Shown: in pieces, positions 48,985 to 57,507 of the stretch | How the letters are laid out: every line of letters begins with the position of its first letter | Position numbering within the stretch: the first letter of the stretch is position 1 | Assembly: GCA_002878375.1 (NCBI GenBank) | Contig: NIRF01000002.1 | Coordinates: forward strand, 132,626-196,625 | Length of the DNA: 64,000 nt | Reading direction: 5' to 3' | DNA from: Dictyoglomus sp. NZ13-RE01 | Lineage (GTDB): Bacteria; Dictyoglomota; Dictyoglomia; Dictyoglomales; Dictyoglomaceae | The notes under the pieces: model-generated | The model's database searches: none | What the model saw: the letters and a program-made list of their open reading frames with translations, nothing else | What the model was told of the DNA's origin: nothing | Translations under genes and position numbers: made by a program

Positions 48985-50259
48985 TTATTTACCAAGCATA
49001 TTGAGAAGTTGCTCTTCTGCCTTCTTTAAGCCTTCATCTACAGAAAGTTTTCCAGATAGTATGTCTGGCATTACAGACATTATTGCACTGTCTGCCTCAT
49101 AGGTGTATATTCCATAGTCTACAGGTGGAATTTGCTTCATCCATTTTGAAAATTCTGCATAAACTTTTTGACCACCAAAGAATGGATCTGGCTCTTGATA
49201 TGCTTTTCCAGATTGGGCTGGTAAGAAGGTACCTACCGCTCCCCTTTCAACTAATATCTTCTGATAGAAATCTAAGTCTTTTGCATATATCTGTTTTAAG
49301 AAGTCTATAGCTATATCTCTATTTTGGGAGTTCTGTAATACATACCAGCTTGAGCCACCAAGGTTAGAAGCATTAACTGCTCCTGGAAGATTTAATCTTG
49401 GGATAGGAGCAACACCCCATTTTCCACTTTGATCTTTTGCTGCCTTTATAGAACCAATAATCCAAACACCAGTAATTACAGAAGCAACTTCCCCACTATT
49501 GAAGGAGGCTACCCATTGGTTCCATCCACTTATCTCTTTTGATATACCAGATTCTCTTAACTTCTTGTAAAGAATTACAGCTTCTTTAATAGCAGGATTG
49601 TTTGCAATATTAACTTTTCCACTCTTATCAAAATACCATTGACCTGCAGATTGCATTACTATTCTCATTAACCCACCATCATATGGGTCTCCACTTATCA
49701 TATATTTACCAGTTTTTGCCTTAACTACTTTACCAATTTCAATAAACCTATCCCATGTAATATTTTCTAAATCTTTGGGTTTAAATCCTGCTTGCTCTAA
49801 ATAATCTCTTCTATAGAAAAATCCAGCAACTCCTGAATCAAAAGGAACTCCATAAACTTTTCCATCAAGAGTCATGAGTTGAACTTTATAAGGAGCAAAT
49901 AACTTGTAGTTGAAATGTTTTGTTAAATCAGCAAAAGCACCTGGATATGCCCTTAAATACTTTTGGGCATTGTAATCTTCAATTAAAACTATCTCAGGGA
50001 GTCCTGTTTTAACACCAGATGCAAGCACAGTATTCAACTTTTGCTCTACATCTGCCTTTGCCATATCAGCGATTTCAAATTGTACTTTTGGATTTATCTT
50101 TTGATATCTTGCAGCAGCCTCTTTCATTATGGGTATATTAAAATTGGGGTCCCAGCACCAGATTGTTATCTTACCAACCTTCTCAGCAGCATTTAAAACA
50201 CCTAAAGCAAATGCTATTAATATTAATGATATAATGCTTAATTTAACAAGTCTCTTCAT
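48985..50259 (-). CDS. Sugar ABC transporter substrate-binding protein (family 1)
   Basis: The 424-residue protein begins with a signal peptide (LSIISLILIAFALGVLNAA) and then KITIWCWDPNFNIPIMKEAA, the family 1 opening. DLTKHFN, YGVPFDSGVAGFFYRRDYLEQAG and WNQWVASFNSGEVASVITGVW follow. No lipobox cysteine at the cleavage site. The upstream LacI gene suggests sugar induction. An extra Shine-Dalgarno sequence (50341-50351) lies in its leader, besides its own GGGGG site. Confidence 0.9.
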   Translation of the reverse strand: MKRLVKLSIISLILIAFALGVLNAAEKVGKITIWCWDPNFNIPIMKEAAARYQKINPKVQFEIADMAKADVEQKLNTVLASGVKTGLPEIVLIEDYNAQKYLRAYPGAFADLTKHFNYKLFAPYKVQLMTLDGKVYGVPFDSGVAGFFYRRDYLEQAGFKPKDLENITWDRFIEIGKVVKAKTGKYMISGDPYDGGLMRIVMQSAGQWYFDKSGKVNIANNPAIKEAVILYKKLRESGISKEISGWNQWVASFNSGEVASVITGVWIIGSIKAAKDQSGKWGVAPIPRLNLPGAVNASNLGGSSWYVLQNSQNRDIAIDFLKQIYAKDLDFYQKILVERGAVGTFLPAQSGKAYQEPDPFFGGQKVYAEFSKWMKQIPPVDYGIYTYEADSAIMSVMPDILSGKLSVDEGLKKAEEQLLNMLGK

Positions 50260-50340
50260 AATACAACCCCCTTACAAAAAATTTTTAGAGAAGGAAACAT
50301 TGAGAATTATTAAAATTCTTTCTAAAAATTCCTCTAAATT

Positions 50341-50351
50341 ATCACCTCCTT
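50341..50351 (-). promoter_or_regulatory. Orphan Shine-Dalgarno sequence in the leader of the binding-protein gene
   Basis: AAGGAGGTGAT is an 11-base complement of the expected 16S rRNA 3' end, but lies 82-92 bases before the real start with no reading frame of note behind it. See the matching sites at 56123-56148 and 63397-63406. Confidence 0.6.
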
Positions 50352-50362
50352 AAAGATTCAAA

Positions 50363-51370
50363 TTAAATAGTACTCTTACGGATTACAAGCTCCTCAGGAA
50401 TTACAATTTTTAAAACTGGTCCGTAAGGCTCATAAATTTTCTTATGGAGATGATCAACAGCTACTCTTCCCAAAGATTCTCTAAATACCCTCACTGTGGT
50501 CAAAGGTGGATCAATCAGTGATGCCATATCTATGTCATCATTTCCAACAACAGAAACATCTTCTGGCACTTTTAACCCTCTTTCCTTTAAAGCCCTTATA
50601 GCACCTATGGCAGAATTATCATTTGTACAATAAACGGCGGTAAACTCTTTACCTTTATCTAAGAGCTCCATCATAGCTCTATATCCGCCTTCTGGAAGAA
50701 GATCGCTATATGCAATTAGATCAGGATCAATAGGATTTCCTAATTTTTCTAAGGTAAAACAGAAACCTGCGGATCTTTGGACTACATCATACTGATCTTG
50801 TGGTCCATCAATAAATGCAATCTTTTTATGTTTTTGGAGTAGAAATTTGGCTACTTTAACTGCCCCATCAAACGCATCAGTAGTTACACTATCCACCTCT
50901 AAGTCGGGAAAGTAATCCTCCATTACTACTGAAGGGATAGAAAGCTTTAATATTTCCTCAACGAGCTTAGAATTGCTTAGATTAACTAAGAGAAGAGCAT
51001 CAACTTGTAAATTCTTTATCTTGGCGACTACCTCTTTTATTTTGTCATCAGTATTTGGTACTACACTATAGACCAGTCTTCCTCCCAATTCTTCTGCCCT
51101 TTTTTGAGCCCCTCTCAAAATAGCTGAAAAATATACATTCTGTGTAGGATCATTCTCTAATTCTCTTATTACAAAACCAACAGTACCGATTTTCCCCTTT
51201 TTCTTTAACTCCAATTCATATCCTAAATTAATAGCTGTTTTTAGAACTTTTTCCTCTATGTCCTTTTGGACATTTCCTGCTTTATTGAGTACACGGGAAA
51301 CAGTTCCCAGGGAAACCCCCGCTTTTTTAGCGATGTCCAACATAGTAACTTTTTTCTTACTTCTTGGCAT
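50363..51370 (-). CDS. LacI-family transcriptional regulator
   Basis: The 335-residue protein has the LacI helix-turn-helix (VTMLDIAKKAGVSLGTVSRVLNKAGNV, residues about 8-33) with the hinge helix, and a periplasmic-binding-like effector domain ending with SVVGNDDIDMASLIDPPLTTVRV. It lies 103 bases upstream of the binding-protein gene in the same direction and probably controls this sugar operon. No operator with the typical central CG was found in the gap. Confidence 0.92.
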   Translation of the reverse strand: MPRSKKKVTMLDIAKKAGVSLGTVSRVLNKAGNVQKDIEEKVLKTAINLGYELELKKKGKIGTVGFVIRELENDPTQNVYFSAILRGAQKRAEELGGRLVYSVVPNTDDKIKEVVAKIKNLQVDALLLVNLSNSKLVEEILKLSIPSVVMEDYFPDLEVDSVTTDAFDGAVKVAKFLLQKHKKIAFIDGPQDQYDVVQRSAGFCFTLEKLGNPIDPDLIAYSDLLPEGGYRAMMELLDKGKEFTAVYCTNDNSAIGAIRALKERGLKVPEDVSVVGNDDIDMASLIDPPLTTVRVFRESLGRVAVDHLHKKIYEPYGPVLKIVIPEELVIRKSTI

Positions 51371-51506
51371 TTTTAAAATTCCATCAATAAAATTTTAGTA
51401 TTCTTACCCTAAATTATAATGAATAAAATAAAAATTTTCAAGTAAATTTTCATGAAAAAAACATGAAATAAAAAACAAAGAATTATAGAAGAAAATAAGA
51501 AAAACT

Positions 51507-52604
51507 TTAGAGGTTTATAATCTCTTTCAAAAAATCTAATATTTCTTTTTTAAATCTTTCTTTTGAGAATCTTTGGGCATTCTTAATAAGATCTTCTTTT
51601 TTGAAATTATCTTTTTCCTTCAAAAACCTATAAACAGCCTCTTTAAGACTTTTAACATTTTGCTCATAAAAAAATATGCCCGTTTTTCCATCAATGACTG
51701 TTTCTAAGGCTCCTCCCCTTCCATAAGCAATAACAGGAGTCCCACTTGCCTGAGCCTCAATAGGGACAATTCCAAAATCTTCCTCTACAGGGAAAATAAG
51801 AGCCTGTGCCCTCGCTAAATATTTTCTTACCTCACTTTCCTCCTGCCAACCTAAGATCTTAACATTATCTTTGGCTAATTTCTTTATCTTATCCATATCT
51901 TCTCCTTCACCTATTACTATAAGAGGAATCTTAAGCTCATTAAAGGTTTCAACAACAAGATCTACTTTTTTATAGGGGACAAGCCTGGAAAGTACTATAA
52001 AATACTCGTCTTTTTCCTCTGATGGTTCAAATTTTTCTATATCCACAGGAGGATATATAACCCTTGCCTCCCTTCTATAGGTTTTCCATATCCTTTTTGC
52101 CACATTTTGGGAGTTTGATATAAAGTAATCCACCCTATTTGCACTAACCACATCCCACATCCTTAAATAATGAAAAATCCCCCTAACTAATAGGCTTTTT
52201 AATCCTCTATATACCTTCTTATCCTTTAAATAAGGAAAGTAAAGGTCCCATATATATCTCATAGGAGTATGGCAATAGCAAACATGTATCTGATAGGATT
52301 TTGTCAAGATTCCTTTAGCTACGCAGTGGCTACTTGAAATAATTAAATCATATTTTGAAAGGTCAAATTGCTCAATAGCAACAGGCATAAGAGGAAGATA
52401 GAAGGAATAATTTCTTCTTCCGAAAGGAAGATTAGAGATAAAAGACTCATAAACTTTTTGAGAGATGCGGAGTTTCTTTAAAGTTTCTTTATCAGCAACC
52501 AATGTGAAAAGATCTGCAGAGGGAAATAACTCAAGGAAAGTGGTTAAAACTTTTTCTGCACCCCCAATATTTACAATCCAATCATGAACGATTGCTACCT
52601 TCAT
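51507..52604 (-). CDS. Family 4 glycosyltransferase
   Basis: The 365-residue GT-B enzyme has an N-terminal acceptor domain (KVAIVHDWIVNIGGAEKVL) and a C-terminal donor domain with LSRLVPYKKVDLVVETF, ILGWQEE, and the nucleotide-sugar motif EEDFGIVPIEAQASGTPVIAYG (E-x7-E). It resembles mannosyl- or galactosyl-transferases of polysaccharide clusters, though no cluster is present. The ATG at 52604 follows GAGGA; an in-frame TTG at 52616 is upstream of it. It follows the cyclase-family gene directly. Confidence 0.88.
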   Translation of the reverse strand: MKVAIVHDWIVNIGGAEKVLTTFLELFPSADLFTLVADKETLKKLRISQKVYESFISNLPFGRRNYSFYLPLMPVAIEQFDLSKYDLIISSSHCVAKGILTKSYQIHVCYCHTPMRYIWDLYFPYLKDKKVYRGLKSLLVRGIFHYLRMWDVVSANRVDYFISNSQNVAKRIWKTYRREARVIYPPVDIEKFEPSEEKDEYFIVLSRLVPYKKVDLVVETFNELKIPLIVIGEGEDMDKIKKLAKDNVKILGWQEESEVRKYLARAQALIFPVEEDFGIVPIEAQASGTPVIAYGRGGALETVIDGKTGIFFYEQNVKSLKEAVYRFLKEKDNFKKEDLIKNAQRFSKERFKKEILDFLKEIINL

Positions 52605-52605
52605 T

Positions 52606-53253
52606 TTATTCCTCAATAGGGAAAAGGATAGCCCTTACTAATGAACCTTCTCCTCCCTTTATATTCAATGGCAAAGCAACAATAAAATATTTTCCTTCCT
52701 TCACATTCAATAGGTTCAGTCCCTCAATTATGCCTATCTCATTCCCAAGAAGAACCTTATGGACCGCTCTTCCCTCATCACCTCTTGGTCCTATAGATAG
52801 ATAGTCAATGCCTACAGTTTTGATTTTCTTTTCTGCTAAATAAATAGCGGATTCCAACGATAATCCCACATAATCATCATGGAATCTATTTTCCAGTAGC
52901 AATTTTGAATTCTTAGTTTTAAAGAGAACTATATCATTCTCCTCAATGTCAAAATCCTTTATTTCAGAAAGAAGTATTTTTTTATCATTTTTAACCTCAA
53001 AAACCTTGGCAACTCCATAAAATTTTCTAATGTCCAAAAGCTCTACAGTTTTTCCATCTGCTATAAAATGAAAGGGAGCATCCACATGGGTTCCAGTATG
53101 AGAGCCAAGTGTTAATTTAGAAAGATTTACATGTCTTCCTTTAGAAATTTCAGAGACCCATTCCCTTTCAAACTTGGGATCACTTGGCCAGAAAAGCATA
53201 TCTTCATGAATTAACAAACTCACATCTATAGGATTTTCCCAAAGAATTCTCAT
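52606..53253 (-). CDS. Cyclase-family / kynurenine formamidase-like hydrolase
   Basis: The 215-residue protein has the family metal motif HTGTHVDAPFHF near residue 53 and a later GIDYLSIGPRG, plus a DVSLLIHEDMLFWPSD start, as in metal-dependent amide hydrolases of the cyclase family (PF04199 type). The first G of its downstream neighbour's coding region begins 2 bases after its stop, so the genes are coupled. Substrate unknown; no tryptophan catabolic genes are near, so kynurenine formamidase activity is not claimed. Confidence 0.85.
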   Translation of the reverse strand: MRILWENPIDVSLLIHEDMLFWPSDPKFEREWVSEISKGRHVNLSKLTLGSHTGTHVDAPFHFIADGKTVELLDIRKFYGVAKVFEVKNDKKILLSEIKDFDIEENDIVLFKTKNSKLLLENRFHDDYVGLSLESAIYLAEKKIKTVGIDYLSIGPRGDEGRAVHKVLLGNEIGIIEGLNLLNVKEGKYFIVALPLNIKGGEGSLVRAILFPIEE

Positions 53254-53360
53254 CTCAAAAATTCCTCCTCATTTTTTTCTCATTATATCACATGTTATAT
53301 TTTTAAAGATGAAGAGGGAACTTTAAGAGAATTATAGGACTCAAATGATGTTGCCAATTG

Positions 53361-53456
53361 AAAAAACCAATAATTATAGATGGAGTGAACATATTAGATC
53401 CTCAAGAAGTTAAAAAACATGGATTTAAGTATAAAGGAGTGGGAAGACAAACTTAG
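53361..53456 (+). pseudogene. 3' remnant of a UDP-glucose/GDP-mannose dehydrogenase gene
   Basis: The frame reads KKPIIIDGVNILDPQEVKKH then GFKYKGVGRQT and stop. This is the conserved C-terminal end of UDP-sugar dehydrogenases (PxxxDGRNxxDPxxxKxxGFxYxGxGR). Upstream bases (about 53300-53360) keep weak similarity broken by stops (TAG, TGA). The rest of the gene is gone. A terminator-like hairpin follows at once, as expected for the original gene end. Confidence 0.6.
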
Positions 53457-53457
53457 T

Positions 53458-53498
53458 CAGGGAGTGCCCTTTCAAAATTATAAATTAGGCACTCCCTG
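53458..53498. terminator. Hairpin between the dehydrogenase remnant and phosphoketolase
   Basis: CAGGGAGTGCC (53458-53468) and GGCACTCCCTG (53488-53498) form a perfect 11-bp stem with a 19-base loop, and can serve both the remnant (plus) and xfp (minus). Confidence 0.75.
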
Positions 53499-53508
53499 TA
53501 AATTTTAT

Positions 53509-55884
53509 CTATATTTCAAGCTCCAAATCTACACCATGATTATATGCATACTCTAATGCTTCAATCTGTTTATTCTTTAACATATCTTTGAAATATCCAC
53601 CTTTTTCCTGAAGACTTTCTACTCTCTCAATTACATCCATTGCTATACTAAATCGATCTATCTGATTTAGAATGGCAAGTTGAAGAGGAGTAGTTATTCC
53701 TCCTCTTCCTTTTAGGAAAGGTGCAAGATATCCTGCTTCAATTCCAATTTTTCTATTTTCTCTGTATCCCCTTACATGTAGATTTTTATGATTATTTCTC
53801 CTATAAGTTAATCTATGTATTAGCCATGGATATCCATGGAAGTTAAATATTATAGGCTTATCTTTAGTAAAATACGAGTCAAATTCTTTATCAGAAAGAC
53901 CATCAGGATGCTCTGTATTAGGTGTTAAAGTAAATAGATTTAATACATTTACAAACCTAATTCTAAGCTCAGGGAATAATTTCTTTAAAATTTTAACAGC
54001 ATAGATAGCCTCTTTAGTAGGAATATCACCACAACTTGCTATTACTACATCTGGATCCTTATCAGGATGGTTACTTGCAAAGTCCCATATTCCTATTCCT
54101 TTCATGGCATGCTTAAATGCCTCGTCAATACTCAAGTACTGAGGATGTTTTTGTTTATCCGCTACAATAATATTTATTCTATTTGTGGTTTGCAGTGAGT
54201 ACCATACAGTACAAAGTAAAGTATTTGCATCTGGTGGGAAATAAACTCTTACCACATTTGGCCACTTATCAACGATTGACGTAACAAAACCAGGGTCTTG
54301 ATGCGTAAAACCATTATGGTCTTGTCTCCAAACAACTGATGTAAGAAGGAGGTTAAGCGAAGATATGGGGGCTCTCCAGGGCACATCAGTAGATATATCT
54401 ATCCACTTTCCAAACTGATTTACCATTGATGATATTATAGGAGCAAAACCCTCATAAGTGTTTAGAAAACCATGCCTACCCGTAAGAATATAACCTTCTA
54501 ACCATCCCTCAAGTGTATGCTCCGAGAGCATCTCCATAGTTCTTCCAAAGGGACTAAGAAAACCTTCATCCTCATCTTCTGGTAGTATCTTTCCCATCCA
54601 TGCCTTTCCATGCTCAAAAACTGCATCAAGTCTATTCGATTTTGTTTCATCTGGTCCAAAAACTCTAAAATTCTCAGGATTTAAACTTATAGTTTCCTTC
54701 AAAAACACTCCTAAGGGACGCGTATTCTCCGCCATATCTTCTGTAGGATTGTTCACAACCACTGCAAAATTTTTAAGGTTTGGTAATTTTAGCTCTTTCC
54801 TCAATAAACCACCATTTGCATGCGGATTTGCACTCATTCTTTTTTCACCTTTTGGAGTTAGCTCTCTCAAATCTTCTCTTAATTTGCCATTCTTATCAAA
54901 AAGTTTTTCTGGCTCGTAACTTCTAAGCCAACTTTCAAGAATCTCGAGAGTTTTAGGATTTTCTTTTGCATCAGCAAAAGGTACCTGGTGGGCTCTCCAA
55001 TAACCTTCTATATAATGACCTCCAACTTTTCTGGGAGCAGTCCAACCCTTAGGAGTTCTAAGTATTATCATGGGATAGGAGGGTCTAAAAGGTTTATTAT
55101 TAGATCTTGCCTCATCCCAAATACTGAGAATCTTCTCAATACAATAATCCATAACCTCAGCCATCTTTTCATGTACTTCTAAAGGATCTTCTCCCTCTAC
55201 TATCTTAGGATCATAACCATACCCCTTAAATAAAGATATTAACTCTTCATTTTCAATCCTTGATAGAATTGTAGGGTTATTAATTTTGTAGCCATTGAGA
55301 AGTAGTACTGGAAGAACAGCTCCATCTCTTACAGGGTTCAAAAATTTGTTTGAGTGCCAAGCAGTAGCAAGTGGTCCAGTTTCCGCCTCGCCATCTCCTA
55401 CAACAGTAATGGCTATTAAATCTTTGTTGTCAAAAACTGCTCCATAGGCATGAGAGAAACTATACCCTAACTCTCCGCCCTCCTGAATTGAACCTGGAAG
55501 TTCAGGGGTACAATGGCTTCCAAGCCCTCCAGGGAAAGAAAAGGCTTTAAACAAATTTTTGAGCCCTTCCTCATCTTGACTAAATTGAGAATAAAGCTCG
55601 CTTATGGTACCCTCTAAGTAGGCAGGAGCTATAACTCCTGGAGCTCCATGTCCAGGTCCTGCAATGAATATACAATTCAAATCATATTTATTAATTACTC
55701 TATTCCCATGAGTATAGACAAACGAAAGCCCAGGACTTGCTCCCCAATGACCAAGAAGTCTTTCCTTAATATGCTCTGGTTTAAGAGGATTTTTTAAAAG
55801 AGGATTGTCCCTAAGATAAATCATACCTGCTGAAATATAACAACATGCTCTCCAAAACTCATTTAACTTTTCAATCATACCCAT
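53509..55884 (-). CDS. xfp: Xylulose-5-phosphate/fructose-6-phosphate phosphoketolase
   Basis: The 791-residue TPP enzyme has the phosphoketolase pattern: GHWGASPGLSFVYTHGNR near residue 46, GPGHGAPGVIAPAYLEGT, SFPGGLGSHCTPELPGSIQE, VGDGEAETGPLATAWHSNKF (TPP site), VWRQDHNGFTHQDPGF and YPWLIHRLTYRR. It splits xylulose-5-P or fructose-6-P with phosphate into acetyl-phosphate and an aldose phosphate. Length is the family's usual ~790. Its likely promoter (TTGGAG 55940-55935, 17 bases, TATTAT 55917-55912 on the minus strand) has its -35 inside a duplicated CRISPR leader. Confidence 0.95.
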   Translation of the reverse strand: MGMIEKLNEFWRACCYISAGMIYLRDNPLLKNPLKPEHIKERLLGHWGASPGLSFVYTHGNRVINKYDLNCIFIAGPGHGAPGVIAPAYLEGTISELYSQFSQDEEGLKNLFKAFSFPGGLGSHCTPELPGSIQEGGELGYSFSHAYGAVFDNKDLIAITVVGDGEAETGPLATAWHSNKFLNPVRDGAVLPVLLLNGYKINNPTILSRIENEELISLFKGYGYDPKIVEGEDPLEVHEKMAEVMDYCIEKILSIWDEARSNNKPFRPSYPMIILRTPKGWTAPRKVGGHYIEGYWRAHQVPFADAKENPKTLEILESWLRSYEPEKLFDKNGKLREDLRELTPKGEKRMSANPHANGGLLRKELKLPNLKNFAVVVNNPTEDMAENTRPLGVFLKETISLNPENFRVFGPDETKSNRLDAVFEHGKAWMGKILPEDEDEGFLSPFGRTMEMLSEHTLEGWLEGYILTGRHGFLNTYEGFAPIISSMVNQFGKWIDISTDVPWRAPISSLNLLLTSVVWRQDHNGFTHQDPGFVTSIVDKWPNVVRVYFPPDANTLLCTVWYSLQTTNRINIIVADKQKHPQYLSIDEAFKHAMKGIGIWDFASNHPDKDPDVVIASCGDIPTKEAIYAVKILKKLFPELRIRFVNVLNLFTLTPNTEHPDGLSDKEFDSYFTKDKPIIFNFHGYPWLIHRLTYRRNNHKNLHVRGYRENRKIGIEAGYLAPFLKGRGGITTPLQLAILNQIDRFSIAMDVIERVESLQEKGGYFKDMLKNKQIEALEYAYNHGVDLELEI

Positions 55885-55923
55885 CCCTACCTTTTCAAGT
55901 TTTTTAATATGATAATAACATTT

Positions 55924-56061
55924 TTTCTGTCGACCTCCAATCCTGCAAAAAACCCAGGGTACAATAAAAAATTAAAAATCTCTAAATTTACCTTTTTAAA
56001 TCTAACAAACCTTGATGTATAATATAATTAAAATTGTAGATCTCCTATAAGGGATTGAAAC
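55924..56061 (+). CRISPR. Duplicated CRISPR leader with a single solo repeat
   Basis: This stretch repeats the leader at 40530-40659 with about ten differences in ~130 positions by my reading, including the TATAAT (56018-56023), and ends in one 30-base repeat (56032-56061). The repeat differs from the array consensus at positions 1, 2, 9 and 12; the same four changes occur in the degenerate first repeat of the main locus. Its 3' part TATAAGGGATTGAAAC is intact. No second repeat follows. The promoter points to the sugar ABC operon at 56196. Confidence 0.85.
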
Positions 56062-56122
56062 AAACTTGAACTTTTAAAAATATTTATGTAGAGTTTTAAT
56101 TGCTAATATCATTTCACATCAT

Positions 56123-56148
56123 AAGGAGGTGATTAAAGGAGGTGATTA
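56123..56148 (+). repeat. Tandem 13-bp duplication with two orphan Shine-Dalgarno sites
   Basis: AAGGAGGTGATTA occurs twice head to tail (56123-56135, 56136-56148). Each copy is an extended complement of the 16S rRNA tail, 48-73 bases before the real start of the binding-protein gene, which has its own GAGGAGGTG site at 56180-56188. Confidence 0.75.
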
Positions 56149-56195
56149 AATAATATCCCCACAATATCACACAATTAATGAGGAGGTGAAGTATT

Positions 56196-57455
56196 GTGAA
56201 AAAATTTATTAGTACCCTACTTTTTATACTTTTTTCATTCTTGTTTTTAACCATTTCCTCTGGAGTAGAAAATAAAGTTGAAATATGGAGTTGGAGATCC
56301 CAAGATGCAGAAGTATGGGCAAGAGTAGAGAAAGAGTTAAATAAGAAGGGAATTCCTGTAAAAATAGATTTTAGACCTTTTGTCCCTACAGAATATGATG
56401 CAAAGGTAATGCTTGCACTACAAGGAGGTACGGGTCCTGATATTTTCTACTCAAGAAGACTCCCAGGTGGAAGAACCCAAGCACTTATTGATGCAGGTTT
56501 TATAGAACCACTGGATGGAAAAATTAAGTTTACATACTTTACTAGTAATACTTTAAAATATATAAGAAGTGGTGGGAAAACTTATGGAGTTCCGTTTGCA
56601 TTACAAGTTGTAGGAATCTTTTACAACAAAGATATATATGACAAATTTGGGCTTAAAGAACCCGAAACCTGGGATGAGCTCATTAATAATTGTGAAATTT
56701 TAAAGAAGAATGGAGTAACACCTTTCTTTATACCTGGAAAAGAAGCATGGACTTTAGCTATGCAGCATGCTATGTGCGGAGTAAGCGTACTTGGTCCAGA
56801 ATGGATCAGAGATCTAACTAATGGTAAAACCAATTTCTTAGATCCTAAATTTATCGATCTAAACAAGAGATTAAATGATTTAAAGAAATATTATCAAGAT
56901 GGATTCTTAGCAAATTCTACTACTGATCAAGATTCTGCTTTTGCTTTTGGGCAAGCAGCTATGGTATTCTATGGTATATGGGGACTTCAAACTTGGAGGC
57001 AATTAAACCCCAAGATCAATGTAGGATACTTTATGGTTCCACCTCTTACAAAAGATAGAAAACCATATGCATATGTGTATATGGATGGTGCCTTTTCTTT
57101 AGTAAAGGGAGCTAAAAATAGAGATATGGCTTTAAAGGTTTTAGAATTTACAGCAACCCCAGATTTTGGAACTATTTTTTCTAACATCACATATAACATT
57201 CCAGCAGTTCTTGGAGCTAAAATACCTCAAGATCCTTTATTATTAGAGGTATTAGAAGTATCTAAGAAGCATGCTTCTCCATATGTATACTGGGTTGGAT
57301 CTGTATTTGTAACTCAGAAGCCATCTCTATATGATGATATTTTAGCCCCAGGAATGCAAGCAATGTATGCGGGGAAAATAACTCCCGAAGAATTAGCCCA
57401 AAATGCTCAAAATGGTATTTCTCAATGGTATAAACCTTTAATGAAGAAAAGATAA
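56196..57455 (+). CDS. Sugar ABC transporter substrate-binding protein (family 1)
   Basis: The 419-residue protein has a signal peptide (ISTLLFILFSFLFLTISSG), then VEIWSWRSQDAEVWARVEKE, ALQGGTGPDIFYSRR, TYGVPFALQVVGIFYNKDIYD and AMVFYGIWG, the usual family 1 pattern. Translation starts at GTG (56196) behind GAGGAGGTG. First gene of an operon with two permeases and a ribokinase-type enzyme, so a pentose or related sugar is plausible. Its upstream region is the duplicated CRISPR leader with a solo repeat. Confidence 0.9.
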   Translation: MKKFISTLLFILFSFLFLTISSGVENKVEIWSWRSQDAEVWARVEKELNKKGIPVKIDFRPFVPTEYDAKVMLALQGGTGPDIFYSRRLPGGRTQALIDAGFIEPLDGKIKFTYFTSNTLKYIRSGGKTYGVPFALQVVGIFYNKDIYDKFGLKEPETWDELINNCEILKKNGVTPFFIPGKEAWTLAMQHAMCGVSVLGPEWIRDLTNGKTNFLDPKFIDLNKRLNDLKKYYQDGFLANSTTDQDSAFAFGQAAMVFYGIWGLQTWRQLNPKINVGYFMVPPLTKDRKPYAYVYMDGAFSLVKGAKNRDMALKVLEFTATPDFGTIFSNITYNIPAVLGAKIPQDPLLLEVLEVSKKHASPYVYWVGSVFVTQKPSLYDDILAPGMQAMYAGKITPEELAQNAQNGISQWYKPLMKKR

Positions 57456-57457
57456 CA

Positions 57458-57488
57458 AAAAGCCCCCTCCTTTTGTGAGGGGGCTTTT
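57458..57488 (+). terminator. Strong hairpin between binding-protein and permease genes
   Basis: AAAAGCCCCCTC (57458-57469) and GAGGGGGCTTTT (57477-57488) form a perfect 12-bp stem with loop CTTTTGT and a TTTTATT tail. It looks like a true intrinsic terminator, 2 bases after the binding-protein stop, allowing only partial readthrough into the permeases. Confidence 0.85.
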
Positions 57489-57507
57489 ATTAGGGGGATA
57501 TAAAAAT

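Noticed and set aside
50282-50328. TTTTTAGA...TCTAAAAA as a LacI operator
   Set aside because: It lacks the central CG of LacI-family operators and such AT-rich pairs are common here.
56062-56122. A second hidden repeat after the solo repeat
   Set aside because: No stretch resembling TATAAGGGATTGAAAC or GTAGCTCGCC was found before the binding-protein gene.
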